NCBI GenBank assembly: GCA_938023735.1
Contig: CALJDK010000055.1
Span: 1-64,000 of the forward strand
DNA from: an uncultured Acidimicrobiales bacterium
GTDB lineage: Bacteria; Actinomycetota; Acidimicrobiia; Acidimicrobiales; SHLQ01
Reading direction: 5' to 3'
DNA: 64,000 nucleotides
Below, one piece after another: positions 9,600 to 19,422 of the stretch; the first letter of the stretch is position 1, and every line of letters begins with the position of its first letter. The position numbers and the translations under genes are program-made. The notes under the pieces were generated by a model, which searched no databases, had not been told where the DNA came from, and worked only from the letters and a program-made list of their open reading frames with translations.

Positions 9600-10463
9600 A
9601 TGTCCGCAAGTGGTTTTGTGTTCGATCGGCTTACCCCAGCCATCGGTGCTGAAGTATCGGGTGCCCAACTTGCTGGCACACCCTCGACCGAAGCGGTCGG
9701 CGAGTTATACGAGGCGCTGCTCGAACATCAGGTGCTGATATTTCGTGACACCGATCTCTCGCCGAGCGCAATGGCGGCCTTCGGTGCGATGTTCGGGCCG
9801 CTCGGGGCGCGACATCATCGCTATGTAACCCATCCCGACTGCGACGATGTCGTGATCATCAAGTGGGAAGGCGACGACTTGCCCGATGCCGCCGAGTGGC
9901 ACTCCGACATGACCTACCGCGAGAACCCGCCGTTCTCGTCCATTCTCAAGGCGGTCGAGGTGCCCCCTGCGGGCGGCGACACCCTGTGGGCCAGCATGTA
10001 TTCGGTGCACGACTCGCTACCAAAGGGGCTTCGGGCCGACCTGGCCGAGCTTGAAGCCGTGCACGACATGGGCGCATTCCGCACCCCCGCGTATCGCGAG
10101 GGCGGGAATCAGGGAATTCAGGAGGCCATGCTTGGGGCTGGCACCGCCGTGCATCCGGTCATCGCGCACCATCCGGTTACCGGCCGGCCGTATCTCAACG
10201 TGAGCGAGTCGTTCACCCGATTCATCATCGGACTCTCGGCGCCCGAAGGCGGACGTCTTCTCACCGAATTGTTCGACACCATCAACCGGCCCGAACACCA
10301 CGTGCGGATCCGTTGGAAGCCAAACACCATCGCCATGTGGGACAACCGTGCCACCCAGCACTACGCCGTGGTCGATTACCTGCCGCATCGACGAGTGATG
10401 CACCGGGTCGCGGTGAGCGCAGATGCCCGAGCCCAGTCGAAGGTCAGTTCGTCGCCGGCTTGA
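9600..10463 (+). CDS. TauD/TfdA-family Fe(II)/2OG dioxygenase
   Basis: AEWHSDMTYRENPPFSSIL HxD motif, GGDTLWASMYSVHDSL, IAMWDNRATQHYAV. Confidence 0.9.
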   Translation: MSASGFVFDRLTPAIGAEVSGAQLAGTPSTEAVGELYEALLEHQVLIFRDTDLSPSAMAAFGAMFGPLGARHHRYVTHPDCDDVVIIKWEGDDLPDAAEWHSDMTYRENPPFSSILKAVEVPPAGGDTLWASMYSVHDSLPKGLRADLAELEAVHDMGAFRTPAYREGGNQGIQEAMLGAGTAVHPVIAHHPVTGRPYLNVSESFTRFIIGLSAPEGGRLLTELFDTINRPEHHVRIRWKPNTIAMWDNRATQHYAVVDYLPHRRVMHRVAVSADARAQSKVSSSPA

Positions 10464-10983
10464 ACTCGATGTCCACCATCAGTTCAGCTTCGAGGGCCTC
10501 GATACATTCCTGAAGTTCTGCAGGCGCCGCTCCTGCGGGGGCGATGAGAAGCGCCTGGGCCTCGAACAGCATGCCTCCGGCCATCGGGGCTTCTCGTAGC
10601 TCGGTACGAAGCTCGGCGATACTCACGTTTCGTTCGGCAAGGGCAGCCGAGAGGTCGTGAATAATGCCGGGTTGGTCAGGTCCCAGCAGGGAGAGTTCGA
10701 ACTCGGTGCCGGCTTGCGGGCCCGCGACCGGGTCGGCAGGACCGTCGGCGGCGGTAACGGTTACATCGAACAAGCCTTTACTGGTGAGGGGTTCGAGGGC
10801 TGCTTCGAAGGCAGACGATTTCGCATCGGGAACCGTCACCATCACGATTCCGGCAAACTTGCCTCCGAGTTCGGCCATATGGCTCTTGGCCCAGTTGCCG
10901 CCCTGTGCTTCAACGATCTCGGCGAGCGCGTCGACCAAGCCGGAGCGGTCGTCGCCGATGACGGTAAGGACAAGAGTCGCCAT
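10444..10983 (-). CDS. ACT-domain protein (GcvR-like)
   Basis: VLTVIGDDRSGLVDALAEIVEAQGGNW and second ACT-like LSLLGPDQPGIIHDLSAALAERNVSI. Confidence 0.8.
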   Translation of the reverse strand: MATLVLTVIGDDRSGLVDALAEIVEAQGGNWAKSHMAELGGKFAGIVMVTVPDAKSSAFEAALEPLTSKGLFDVTVTAADGPADPVAGPQAGTEFELSLLGPDQPGIIHDLSAALAERNVSIAELRTELREAPMAGGMLFEAQALLIAPAGAAPAELQECIEALEAELMVDIEFKPATN

Positions 10984-11015
10984 GGGGCGACCCTAGTGAA
11001 CGCGACCGTGCGGGT

Positions 11016-12749
11016 TTAACTCGCTTCCCGCTCGTCGGAAAGACCGGAATGGGTGAACGACTCGTGGTACTGCACCGGAAGCGGCCCTGGGGTTCGCTTG
11101 TGCACATACATGGCGGCATCGGCTTCACTGATCGCCTGCTCCGCGTCGATGGGGTCGAGGTCGAGCGATTGGGCGCCCGTCGATGGAGCGGTTGAGGGCA
11201 CAAATGTGTAGCCGCATGCGGCATCGATCTCGAAGGACTCGTCTGGGGCGGTCACTGCGTCGAGAAGCCGTTTAGCGAGTCGGGCCAACTGGGGCGACGT
11301 GGTGTTTGGCGCAACGACGATGAACTCGTCGCCACCGACTCGGCCAACCGTGTCGGTCTCGCGGGCGGCGTCTTGGAGTCGCTTGGCGAGCCGAACCAGT
11401 AGTGCGTCGCCGTGGGCGTGGCCATCACGGTCGTTGGCCGCCTTGAAGCCGTTGAGGTCAAAGTAGATGACGCCGGTTCCCTCGGACCTTCGGTCGGCCA
11501 TCGCTGCCGAAAGCGCGTTGTGCGCGCTCTGCCGGTTTGCGATGCCGGTGAGCCCATCGGTTGCTGCTTGGCGCGCAAGTTCGATGCGTAGCGTCCACGA
11601 CTCGGTGATGTCGTCAACACAAATCAACAAACCACCCGCACCACTGTGAGCACTGGCGCCGTCGCGGCCGTCACCGTGATCGTTGAGAAGGGGTCGAAAG
11701 GCCAGGCGAGTTCGTCGAGCCTGACCATCGTTGCGGTGAAGGGTTGCCTCCATATCGACCTCGATGGCGTCGCGGTAAATCGTGTATGCCATCTCGCGAA
11801 TGTCATCCTGAGTCGCGGGATCAAACAGTTCGAGGTAGTCGTCGAGCTTGCCATGCAGCACACCGGTGATCTCGGCGAGCCGTTCATTCGCAAAGACCAA
11901 AAGCCCGTCGCGATCGAAGTGTGCGACACCGCTCGGCAGCGCGTCGGTCAGTTGGCGAAGGATCTCTTCTTGTTTGGTGAGTTCCTCAAACATCTGCATT
12001 TCGGCGGTGATGTCGAGGAGTTCGCACCGCACGTAACCTTCGGTTGCCAACAGGTTGGTGGTGGTTAGCTCGAACCACATCCACTCGCCCGATTTTGTAC
12101 GTCGACGCTGACGGCAACGAACCGGGTGGGTCACCGTTACCGTCGTTAGCCAGGCGTCGATGGCGGCCTGGTTGTCATCGGGGTGGATGATTCCGAGCGA
12201 ATTTTCGCCGAGGAGGTCTGCCGCAGTCCACCCGAGCATTTCTTCGATGGTGGGGTCGAACGAAATCATGTTTCCAAGCTCGTCAGACCGGTACCCGATC
12301 CATCGGTTCTTCACCGATTCGACGTTGGATGTGTCCGTGTAGGGCACGGCGTTGTCGTCGGCAAGAAGTAGGCAGATTGTCAGCGGTTCACCGGTACCGT
12401 CGGGGTCGTCGGGAACGACTGCTATCAGGTGGAGTTGTTGGAGCTGATCAGGGTCTTCGACCAGGCGTACCGCCGACACCACGTGTCGGGTCTTGCGAGA
12501 AGCGGCGAAGGCAACAAATGCGTCGTGCTGGGACTCGGGCATGATCAGCTCGAGTGGTGCGACGGCGTCTTGAACGTTCGGGACGTACTCCTCGAGCCAT
12601 GACGGGGGTGTGGCAAGTGCGCCATGAGCGTTCATGGCCGTACCAATCGGAGCGTCGCCGAGGTTGGCGATAGACGCAATGAGGTCGCGTGTCGTTAGAT
12701 GCTCGCCAAACGGCGCGTTTGCCATACATGCGTCATCGTCGTTCGGCAT
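11016..12749 (-). CDS. PAS-domain diguanylate cyclase
   Basis: PAS-like regions; DGLTGIANR and GRVGGDEFIVVAPN (intact GGDEF). Confidence 0.9.
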   Translation of the reverse strand: MPNDDDACMANAPFGEHLTTRDLIASIANLGDAPIGTAMNAHGALATPPSWLEEYVPNVQDAVAPLELIMPESQHDAFVAFAASRKTRHVVSAVRLVEDPDQLQQLHLIAVVPDDPDGTGEPLTICLLLADDNAVPYTDTSNVESVKNRWIGYRSDELGNMISFDPTIEEMLGWTAADLLGENSLGIIHPDDNQAAIDAWLTTVTVTHPVRCRQRRRTKSGEWMWFELTTTNLLATEGYVRCELLDITAEMQMFEELTKQEEILRQLTDALPSGVAHFDRDGLLVFANERLAEITGVLHGKLDDYLELFDPATQDDIREMAYTIYRDAIEVDMEATLHRNDGQARRTRLAFRPLLNDHGDGRDGASAHSGAGGLLICVDDITESWTLRIELARQAATDGLTGIANRQSAHNALSAAMADRRSEGTGVIYFDLNGFKAANDRDGHAHGDALLVRLAKRLQDAARETDTVGRVGGDEFIVVAPNTTSPQLARLAKRLLDAVTAPDESFEIDAACGYTFVPSTAPSTGAQSLDLDPIDAEQAISEADAAMYVHKRTPGPLPVQYHESFTHSGLSDEREAS

Positions 12750-12820
12750 TTGCCGCTTGAGCCATCGGGCACTCTTCTGAACGGTGCTCTGATGTGGTGG
12801 GGGCGGCGTCGTGCCGCTGG

Positions 12821-14251
12821 TTAGACCGGCCAGCCCGACAGGGACTTCACCTCGAGGAAGTCCTCGATACCGTATTGGCCGCCTTCGCGGCCGTTGCCGG
12901 ACTGCTTATAGCCGCCGAACGGAGCGTTTGGCGCCCGGCGGGCGCCGTTGATCTGCACAACACCCGCACGGATTCGGCGAGCGAGGGTCTGCACCCGCTC
13001 GGCATCCTGGCCCTGGATGTAGGCCGCCAGGCCGTATTGGGTGTCGTTGGCCAGTTCGGCTGCCTCGTCGTCGGTCTCGAAGGCGCTCATGGTGAGCACA
13101 GGGCCGAAGATCTCTTCGTTCCAGAGGGTCATATCGGGGGTGACATCGGCGAACACGGTTGGTTTCACGAACCAGCCTTTGTCGAGGCCCTCGGGGCGGC
13201 CGAGGCCACCGGCCACCAGGCGGGCGCCTTCGGCGATACCGGTCTCGATGAGTTTCTGCACCTTGTTGAACTGAGCTTCAGAAACCAGTGGGCCAAGATG
13301 CGCCCCTTCCTCTGATGCCAGGTTGACCTCGGTGTTGGCTGCGGCTTCGGCAGCCAGCGCCACCGCTTGGTCATAGACCGAACCCTCGACCAGCATTTTG
13401 CCCGGGGAGATGCACGATTGGCCGGTGTTGTTGAAGCACATGCCAACGCCGGCAGGCACGGTCTTCTCAATGCCCGAGTCGGCGAAGACAACGTTGGGAG
13501 ATTTGCCGCCAAGTTCCAACGACACCCGCTTCACCGTGTCGGCGGCCGCCTTGCTGATGGCCATTCCGGCGCGGGTTGAGCCGGTGAACGAAATGAGGTC
13601 GACCTCGGGGTGGCTGGTAAGCGCCGTACCGGTTCCCGCGCCGTCGCCTTGGACCAGGTTGAACACGCCGGCGGGAATCTTGGCCTCATCGCAGAACTCG
13701 GCAAAAAGCGCTGCCGATACGGGAGCGATTTCCGACGGCTTCAGAACCATGGTGCACCCTGCGGCGAGCGCAGCGCCCACCTTGAGACAGATCTGGTTCA
13801 TCGGCCAGTTCCAGGGCGTGATGAGTGCAGCGACCCCGGCTGGTTCGAGAGCGACCAGGTGCTCGGGGCCATCGAGTTCTCTGACAAACTCCATCTCGGC
13901 AAGCTCGCGGGCAAAGGTCTTGAGGTGACCGAGGCCGACGGGCGATTGGGCGTTGCGTGACAGGGCCAGCGGTGCGCCCATCTCTTCGGAGATCGCCGCC
14001 GACATTTCGTCGGTGCGGGCGGTGAACACGGCGACGAGTCGATCGATAGCCTCGACCCGTTCGGCTGGGGTAGTGGTGGACCACGATGGGAAGGCTTTGC
14101 GGGCGGCCATAACGGCCTGGTCGACTTCGTCGGCGGTAGCCCAGACGGTCTCAGTAAAAGCTTCTTCGGTTGAGGGGTTGAACACCGGTTGGCGTTCGGC
14201 CGATGCCGCTTCCTGCCAGGCGCCATCGATATAAAAGCTGGTGGTAGTCAT
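12821..14251 (-). CDS. Aldehyde dehydrogenase
   Basis: NPSTEEAFTETVWAT, ELGGKSPNVVFAD, NNTGQSCISPGKMLV, EEIFGPVL. Confidence 0.93.
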   Translation of the reverse strand: MTTTSFYIDGAWQEAASAERQPVFNPSTEEAFTETVWATADEVDQAVMAARKAFPSWSTTTPAERVEAIDRLVAVFTARTDEMSAAISEEMGAPLALSRNAQSPVGLGHLKTFARELAEMEFVRELDGPEHLVALEPAGVAALITPWNWPMNQICLKVGAALAAGCTMVLKPSEIAPVSAALFAEFCDEAKIPAGVFNLVQGDGAGTGTALTSHPEVDLISFTGSTRAGMAISKAAADTVKRVSLELGGKSPNVVFADSGIEKTVPAGVGMCFNNTGQSCISPGKMLVEGSVYDQAVALAAEAAANTEVNLASEEGAHLGPLVSEAQFNKVQKLIETGIAEGARLVAGGLGRPEGLDKGWFVKPTVFADVTPDMTLWNEEIFGPVLTMSAFETDDEAAELANDTQYGLAAYIQGQDAERVQTLARRIRAGVVQINGARRAPNAPFGGYKQSGNGREGGQYGIEDFLEVKSLSGWPV

Positions 14252-14310
14252 GCGCCGAACTGTAACGGCGTTCGGCGTGTGGGTGGTGCTCGGGTGAACC
14301 GGTTCCCGCA

Positions 14311-15828
14311 CTATGGTTCGCCGTCACCGATCGCTTCTTTCCGCTTCGCCACGTACTCGTCGAGAGCGTCGCGGCGGTCGGCCGACAGTTCGGGTTCGAC
14401 GTAGTCTTCCAACGCATCCTGCCAAACCTTGGTTGCGCGTTGGGTTGCCGTGCGTCCACCTGACTCAAGCCAGGCGCCGTGGTTCTGCCAGTCGGAGATC
14501 ATCGGCGAGTAGAACGCATCGGTGTAGCGGGTCATCGTGTGCTCGTCGCCAAAGAAATGGCCGCCGGTCGGAACTCGGCTCATCGCGTCGAACGCCAAGG
14601 CTTCGTCGCTGAGATCGATTGGGGTGAGGAACTCCATCATGTGCTGGAGCATCTCGACATCGAGCACCAGCTTTTCGTAGCTGGCCTGGAGTCCGCCTTC
14701 CATCCAGCCTGCTGCGTGGTAGATGAGGTTGGTGCCCCCGAGCACACATCCCCACAGCGACATTTGGGTCTCGTACGCCGCCTGGGCGTCGACGGTGTTC
14801 GACGCACTTGAGTTTGAGGCCCGGTAGGGGAGGTTGTACCGGCGGGCAAGCTGACCGGATGCGACGTTGGCTTTGGCGTGCTCGGGAGTGCCGAACGCTG
14901 GCGAGCCCGACTTCATATCAACGTTCGATGTGAACGAGCCATACATCACCGGTGCGCCGGGTCGGGTCAGTTGGGTGAGCGCGATACCGAACAGGGCCTC
15001 GGCGTTTTGTTGGGTCAGCGCGGCGCCGAGGGTTACCGGCGTCATCGCACCCATAAGCGTGAACGGAGTTACCGAGACCGCCTGGCCATGCTCGGCCATC
15101 GTCATGAGGCCTTTGGCCATCTCCTCGTCGAAACGGCGCGGTGAGTTGACGTTGATGATCGTGGTGACTCCCGGCGATGCGGCCATCTCCTCCAGCGTGA
15201 TGCCCCGGCTGATCGCCATCATTTCGATTCCGTCGAGCGCTCGCCCACGGCCGATCGACAGGCAGTGAAAACTTAGGTCGGATAACGTCAGATTCGCCCG
15301 GTAGGCGTCGAGGTGGCGGTTGTTGGCAGGGAGTTCGAGCGGCGACGCCACCTGGTTGCCGATGATGTGGATGGCGTTGAAGTAGTGCGCGAGGCGAATG
15401 AAGTTTTCGTAGTCGTCCATGTTCGACGACCGGCGGCCGTTCACTTCGTCGTGCACGCTGGGCGGCCCAGCTACCAACCCGAACGCGACATGGTTGCCTC
15501 CCATCGTGAGCTGCTTAGCCTCGTTCCGCGACGTAAGTGTGAAGCTTGCCGGAGTCGTGGTCAGCGCATGCTCGATGATGTCGCGGCCGACCCGAACGGT
15601 TTCGCCTTCGACGATGGCGCCCGCATTGGCAAAACGCTGTCGAGCTTCGGGGCACCACAGCTCGACACCGAGCTCTTCGAGCACCCGAATTGATGCGTCG
15701 TGGATTCGCTCAACCCCTTCCGGGTCGAGCACCGGCAGCGTGCCGTGGGGGTTCGTTACCTGCCGCCAGGGGAGTTGTTTGACGTTGGGTTCTGGCGACC
15801 TCGTTCGTGATCGGCCTCGTCGAGCCAA
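14311..15828 (-). CDS. MttB-like (non-pyrrolysine) trimethylamine/betaine methyltransferase family
   Basis: MttB-family pattern (FGLVAGPPSVHDEVNGRRSSNMDDYENFIRLAHYFNAIHIIGNQV, VMYGSFTSNVDMKSGSPAFGTPE); uninterrupted ORF; likely TTG start just after upstream stop. Confidence 0.85.
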   Translation of the reverse strand: MARRGRSRTRSPEPNVKQLPWRQVTNPHGTLPVLDPEGVERIHDASIRVLEELGVELWCPEARQRFANAGAIVEGETVRVGRDIIEHALTTTPASFTLTSRNEAKQLTMGGNHVAFGLVAGPPSVHDEVNGRRSSNMDDYENFIRLAHYFNAIHIIGNQVASPLELPANNRHLDAYRANLTLSDLSFHCLSIGRGRALDGIEMMAISRGITLEEMAASPGVTTIINVNSPRRFDEEMAKGLMTMAEHGQAVSVTPFTLMGAMTPVTLGAALTQQNAEALFGIALTQLTRPGAPVMYGSFTSNVDMKSGSPAFGTPEHAKANVASGQLARRYNLPYRASNSSASNTVDAQAAYETQMSLWGCVLGGTNLIYHAAGWMEGGLQASYEKLVLDVEMLQHMMEFLTPIDLSDEALAFDAMSRVPTGGHFFGDEHTMTRYTDAFYSPMISDWQNHGAWLESGGRTATQRATKVWQDALEDYVEPELSADRRDALDEYVAKRKEAIGDGEP

Positions 15829-15832
15829 CGGG

Positions 15833-17155
15833 TCAACTCCAGGGGTAGGGGCTGTTTGACACCGGGTGCAGGTTGCCCTCGGCGTAGCGGCGGTATCGGA
15901 ACGGCTCGAGCAAGCCCTGTGTTTGGCCATCGAGCTCTTTGGCCACCAACGCCCCTACACCGATCATTTTGTAGCCATGGTTTGAGTCGCAAATGAAGTA
16001 GGCGTTTTCGGCGAAGGTATCGAAGACCGGGAAGCTGTCGGGAGTGAAGCTTCCAATACCACCCGACGGTTCGTGCTTGATGAGTCCGCTCTTGCCCTCG
16101 AACCGTTTCTGACAGTGCGAGAGGGCCGAGGTCCAGGTGCGGTAGAAGTCGCCACCCACCACGAAGTCGGGTGACTCCGGGCCATAGGGGTCGACGGCAA
16201 CCTCGAGCGCTGGCTTGTCGACGATGTAGGGCATATACCCGCCCTGCACCCCACCGAAGGAGAAGTCGGGTTTGTAGTAAATGCCCCACGGACCTTCGGT
16301 GACCAGTTGGCCGTCGTCGTCGTGAAGCGGCGCATCGGTATCGATGTGAATGACCGGAGGCATGTTGCCGTGGTTGTCGACCAGGTAGCCGGGGTCGACA
16401 CCGAGGACACCCTCTTGCAGTGCCCAGTAGGTCCACGTGTTGGTGTCGTGAAGTTTGCCATCGGACCCCTTTACTGCCGTGGTCACCGGAAGGTCGAGCA
16501 TGGCCCAGAACTTCTGCACCCACGGGCCGACGGCCACGACCACCTGATCGCACGCGATGGTGCCCTGGTCGGTGAGTACGGCGGTGACCGCCCCGGATGC
16601 ATCGGTGCTGAACTCGGTGACCTCAACACCGCCGGTTACAGAAACGCCAGCATCCTCGACTTTGGCGAGTAAGCCTTGCAGTGACTTCTGGTTGTTGGCG
16701 TAGCCGCCCTTCTTTTCGTGAAGCACCGAGGTGATTCCCTGCGCACGCCAGTCGTGGAAGATTCCCTCCATGTAGAGCTTGGATTCATCGGCGCCTTCGA
16801 TAAACACCGATTCGTAGCCGATTGCTTTTTGCTGCTCATAGATCGATCGCACATCGTCGCGCATGCCCTCGTGGCTGATCTGCATGTAGCCAACGGGATG
16901 GTACGAGAACGCTTCGGGGTCGGACTCCCACACGCCGACCGAATGGGCCATGAGTTCGCGCATAGCCGGCTGGAAGTAGTTGTTCCGAATCACTCCGCAG
17001 GCGATGCCCGATGCACCGGCTCCCACATTGGTTTTGTCGACGACGATGATTCCGTCGCCCGAACCACGAAGCCGGGCTAGGTGAAATGCGGTGGAGAGAC
17101 CGTGAATTCCTGCACCGATGATGACGGTGGTTGCGTTTTCGGGGAGCACATTCAT
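15833..17155 (-). CDS. FAD-dependent oxidoreductase, sarcosine oxidase beta/DadA-like
   Basis: TVIIGAGIHGLSTAFHLARL, GASGIACGVIRNNYFQPAMRELM, C-terminal PDSFPVFD / CDSNHGYKMIGVGALVAKEL. Confidence 0.88.
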   Translation of the reverse strand: MNVLPENATTVIIGAGIHGLSTAFHLARLRGSGDGIIVVDKTNVGAGASGIACGVIRNNYFQPAMRELMAHSVGVWESDPEAFSYHPVGYMQISHEGMRDDVRSIYEQQKAIGYESVFIEGADESKLYMEGIFHDWRAQGITSVLHEKKGGYANNQKSLQGLLAKVEDAGVSVTGGVEVTEFSTDASGAVTAVLTDQGTIACDQVVVAVGPWVQKFWAMLDLPVTTAVKGSDGKLHDTNTWTYWALQEGVLGVDPGYLVDNHGNMPPVIHIDTDAPLHDDDGQLVTEGPWGIYYKPDFSFGGVQGGYMPYIVDKPALEVAVDPYGPESPDFVVGGDFYRTWTSALSHCQKRFEGKSGLIKHEPSGGIGSFTPDSFPVFDTFAENAYFICDSNHGYKMIGVGALVAKELDGQTQGLLEPFRYRRYAEGNLHPVSNSPYPWS

Positions 17156-17205
17156 GGAATCACCTTAGAGAGATCGGCCTCAGCGTCCTATGACCAATAT
17201 ATAAT

Positions 17206-17233
17206 CGTCTCATACCTTCAAAGGTATGAGACG
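17206..17233. promoter_or_regulatory. Perfect 13 bp inverted repeat, likely LysR operator
   Basis: CGTCTCATACCTT-CA-AAGGTATGAGACG, immediately after TATAAT at 17200-17205, between divergent genes. Confidence 0.75.
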
Positions 17234-17247
17234 GTTAACCTGTAGCG

Positions 17248-18165
17248 ATGCACCTTGAGCAGCTTGAGTTGTACGCAACCGTTGTCGAGCAGGGCGGCAT
17301 GACCGCAGCGGCCGACAAGCTCGGCATGTCGCAGCCTGCCGTGAGTCGATCGATCCGGACTCTCGAGCGACAGTTGGGCGTTTCGCTCTTTCGTCGCGAC
17401 GGTCGGAGCGTCGAACCCACCGCGGCTGGCCGATTGGCATACGAGCGAGTCACCACGCTCACCACCGATTGGCGAAGCCTCATGGCCGAGTTGCGGCTGT
17501 TGGCCGGGCGACCCGACGACGTAGTGCTGGCCGTCCCGTTTGGCACCGCCCGTATCCTGATTCCTGTGCTCGTGCGGCGCGCTGCCACCGACCTCCCCGA
17601 TATTCGGGTGCGCGTTATCGAGTCGGCGTCGCCCGATAGTCGAGCCTCGGTGGCCTCGGGCGACATCGATGCCGCGGTCATCTACCCCGAACCCGAGATG
17701 CAGCCTGCCGACCCCGGGCTTGAGGTGCTCTGTACCGAGCGGCTGTGCGCAATGGGCCAACAAGAACTGGTTGGGCACGATAACGTCGCGATCTCACTTC
17801 ATGACCTTGCCCAACTCCCGCTTCTGCTCACGGGCCCAACGTGGAGCATTCGACGATCGATCGATGCGGCATTTGCAAGCATCGGTGCCGAACCCCAGGT
17901 GTTGCGCGAGGTTGGCATCGCCGATGCGCTTCTTTCGTTCGCGCTCGAAGGCGATGGCGTTGCCATCCTGCCCTATAGCAATGCGGCGCGAGACCACGAA
18001 CTTGAACTCTTGGCGGTGCGCGAGATTGAACAGCCCGAAATCGAACGTTCGCTGACGATGTGTCTCGGTACTGGCTTGCCTGAAGTGGTAGCTGACGAGC
18101 TTCGCTCCATCATCACGGCATCTGTTGCTGAAGTTGCATCGTCGGCGCGCTGGACGATTCGGTAG
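17248..18165 (+). CDS. LysR-family transcriptional regulator
   Basis: N-terminal HTH MHLEQLELYATVVEQGGMTAAADKLGMSQPAVSRSIRTLERQLGVSLFRRDGRSVEPT. Confidence 0.93.
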   Translation: MHLEQLELYATVVEQGGMTAAADKLGMSQPAVSRSIRTLERQLGVSLFRRDGRSVEPTAAGRLAYERVTTLTTDWRSLMAELRLLAGRPDDVVLAVPFGTARILIPVLVRRAATDLPDIRVRVIESASPDSRASVASGDIDAAVIYPEPEMQPADPGLEVLCTERLCAMGQQELVGHDNVAISLHDLAQLPLLLTGPTWSIRRSIDAAFASIGAEPQVLREVGIADALLSFALEGDGVAILPYSNAARDHELELLAVREIEQPEIERSLTMCLGTGLPEVVADELRSIITASVAEVASSARWTIR

Positions 18166-18260
18166 CTCCCTGTCTCCGTACCATCGCCACACCATGGCCG
18201 CACCGCAAAATCGACAGGGATTCGCTTCTCATACGGCCCAGAACGTGACATGGTTCACCT

Positions 18261-19367
18261 ATGGCAATCACTGAACCCGACACGCAGGAACTCCCCAGCC
18301 GGAGCGTGATGGACGAGTCGATCCGGCTCATCACCGACAACGCAACGCGCATCATGACGTGGGAATACGACCGCGAGCGCGACCAACTGGTCACGCTGTA
18401 CAACAAGGCGATGTCGTCGCAGTGGAACAGTGTCACCGACCTCGATTGGGCCATCGACGTCGACCCAGAGCGACTCGTCAACGAACAACCGAGTCCCGTG
18501 ATGCAGCTCGTTCGCGCTGCAAGTGAGATTCCGAACTCGCCGATTGCCAGCTGGGGCGAGAAAGAACACACCGAAGCGGGCATCGAGTTCCTTAAGGCCA
18601 GCATGAGCCAATTCATGCATGGCGAGCAGGGTGCCATGATGACTGCGGCCAAGATTGTCGAAACGGTTCCCTGGATCGACGCTAAGTACTACGCCTCAAC
18701 CCAGACTATGGACGAGGCCCGCCACACTGAGGTGTTCGCCAAGTACCTGCACGAAAAACTCGGCGACGCCTACCCCATGAGTCCAAATCTCGACGCGCAG
18801 ATCATGGCGTTGCTCGAGGACTCCCGCTGGGATATCGCCTATCTCGGCATGCAGATCGTTATCGAAAGTCTGGCCCTCGCCGCCTTCGGCGACATGCTCC
18901 GGCGAACCAACGAACCGCTCCTCCGCAAACTGCTTCGTTACGTGATGGCCGACGAAGCCCGCCACGTTGCGTTCGGCATTTTGAGCCTCTCGGAGTACTA
19001 CGAGAACCTCTCGTCGGCCGAGCTCAAAGAGCGCCAAGAATTCATGCTCGAAAACACCATCCGTCAGCGTGGCCGCTCGACGACGCCTGAGGTCTGGGAC
19101 CACCTCAACGTGTCGCTCGAAGAGGTCCTTCCCTTCCTTCACCAGGCATCGGCCGAAATTGGCATGCACCCCACGGCGCAGTTTCAGCGCGGATTCTTTG
19201 CCAAGCTGGTGCCCAACACCCGCCGACTCGGACTCCTCGATGCCAACGACGGCTACCTGCGCAAAGCATGGGGTGAAGCTGGCCTCATGGAGTACGAGTT
19301 CGCCGACGACACGGCAACCGATTACAACTCCTACGACGCCGTCGCCGCTGATCGAGCCGCTCGCTGA
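18261..19367 (+). CDS. Ferritin-like / R2-like diiron protein
   Basis: DEARHTEVF and ADEARHVAFG ExxH-type motifs. Confidence 0.75.
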   Translation: MAITEPDTQELPSRSVMDESIRLITDNATRIMTWEYDRERDQLVTLYNKAMSSQWNSVTDLDWAIDVDPERLVNEQPSPVMQLVRAASEIPNSPIASWGEKEHTEAGIEFLKASMSQFMHGEQGAMMTAAKIVETVPWIDAKYYASTQTMDEARHTEVFAKYLHEKLGDAYPMSPNLDAQIMALLEDSRWDIAYLGMQIVIESLALAAFGDMLRRTNEPLLRKLLRYVMADEARHVAFGILSLSEYYENLSSAELKERQEFMLENTIRQRGRSTTPEVWDHLNVSLEEVLPFLHQASAEIGMHPTAQFQRGFFAKLVPNTRRLGLLDANDGYLRKAWGEAGLMEYEFADDTATDYNSYDAVAADRAAR

Positions 19368-19381
19368 CGCTCGCTTCTGGA

Positions 19382-19398
19382 GTTTCGCGTAGCGAAAC
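19382..19398. terminator. Hairpin between convergent genes
   Basis: GTTTCGC-GTA-GCGAAAC, perfect 7 bp stem. Confidence 0.55.
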
Positions 19399-19422
19399 AT
19401 CCCCGCCGCTCGCTGACCCCCG

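Noticed and set aside
14311-15828. Possible pyrrolysine (TAG) in the MttB-like gene
   Set aside because: The ORF is continuous with no in-frame stop, so it is a non-Pyl MttB homolog.
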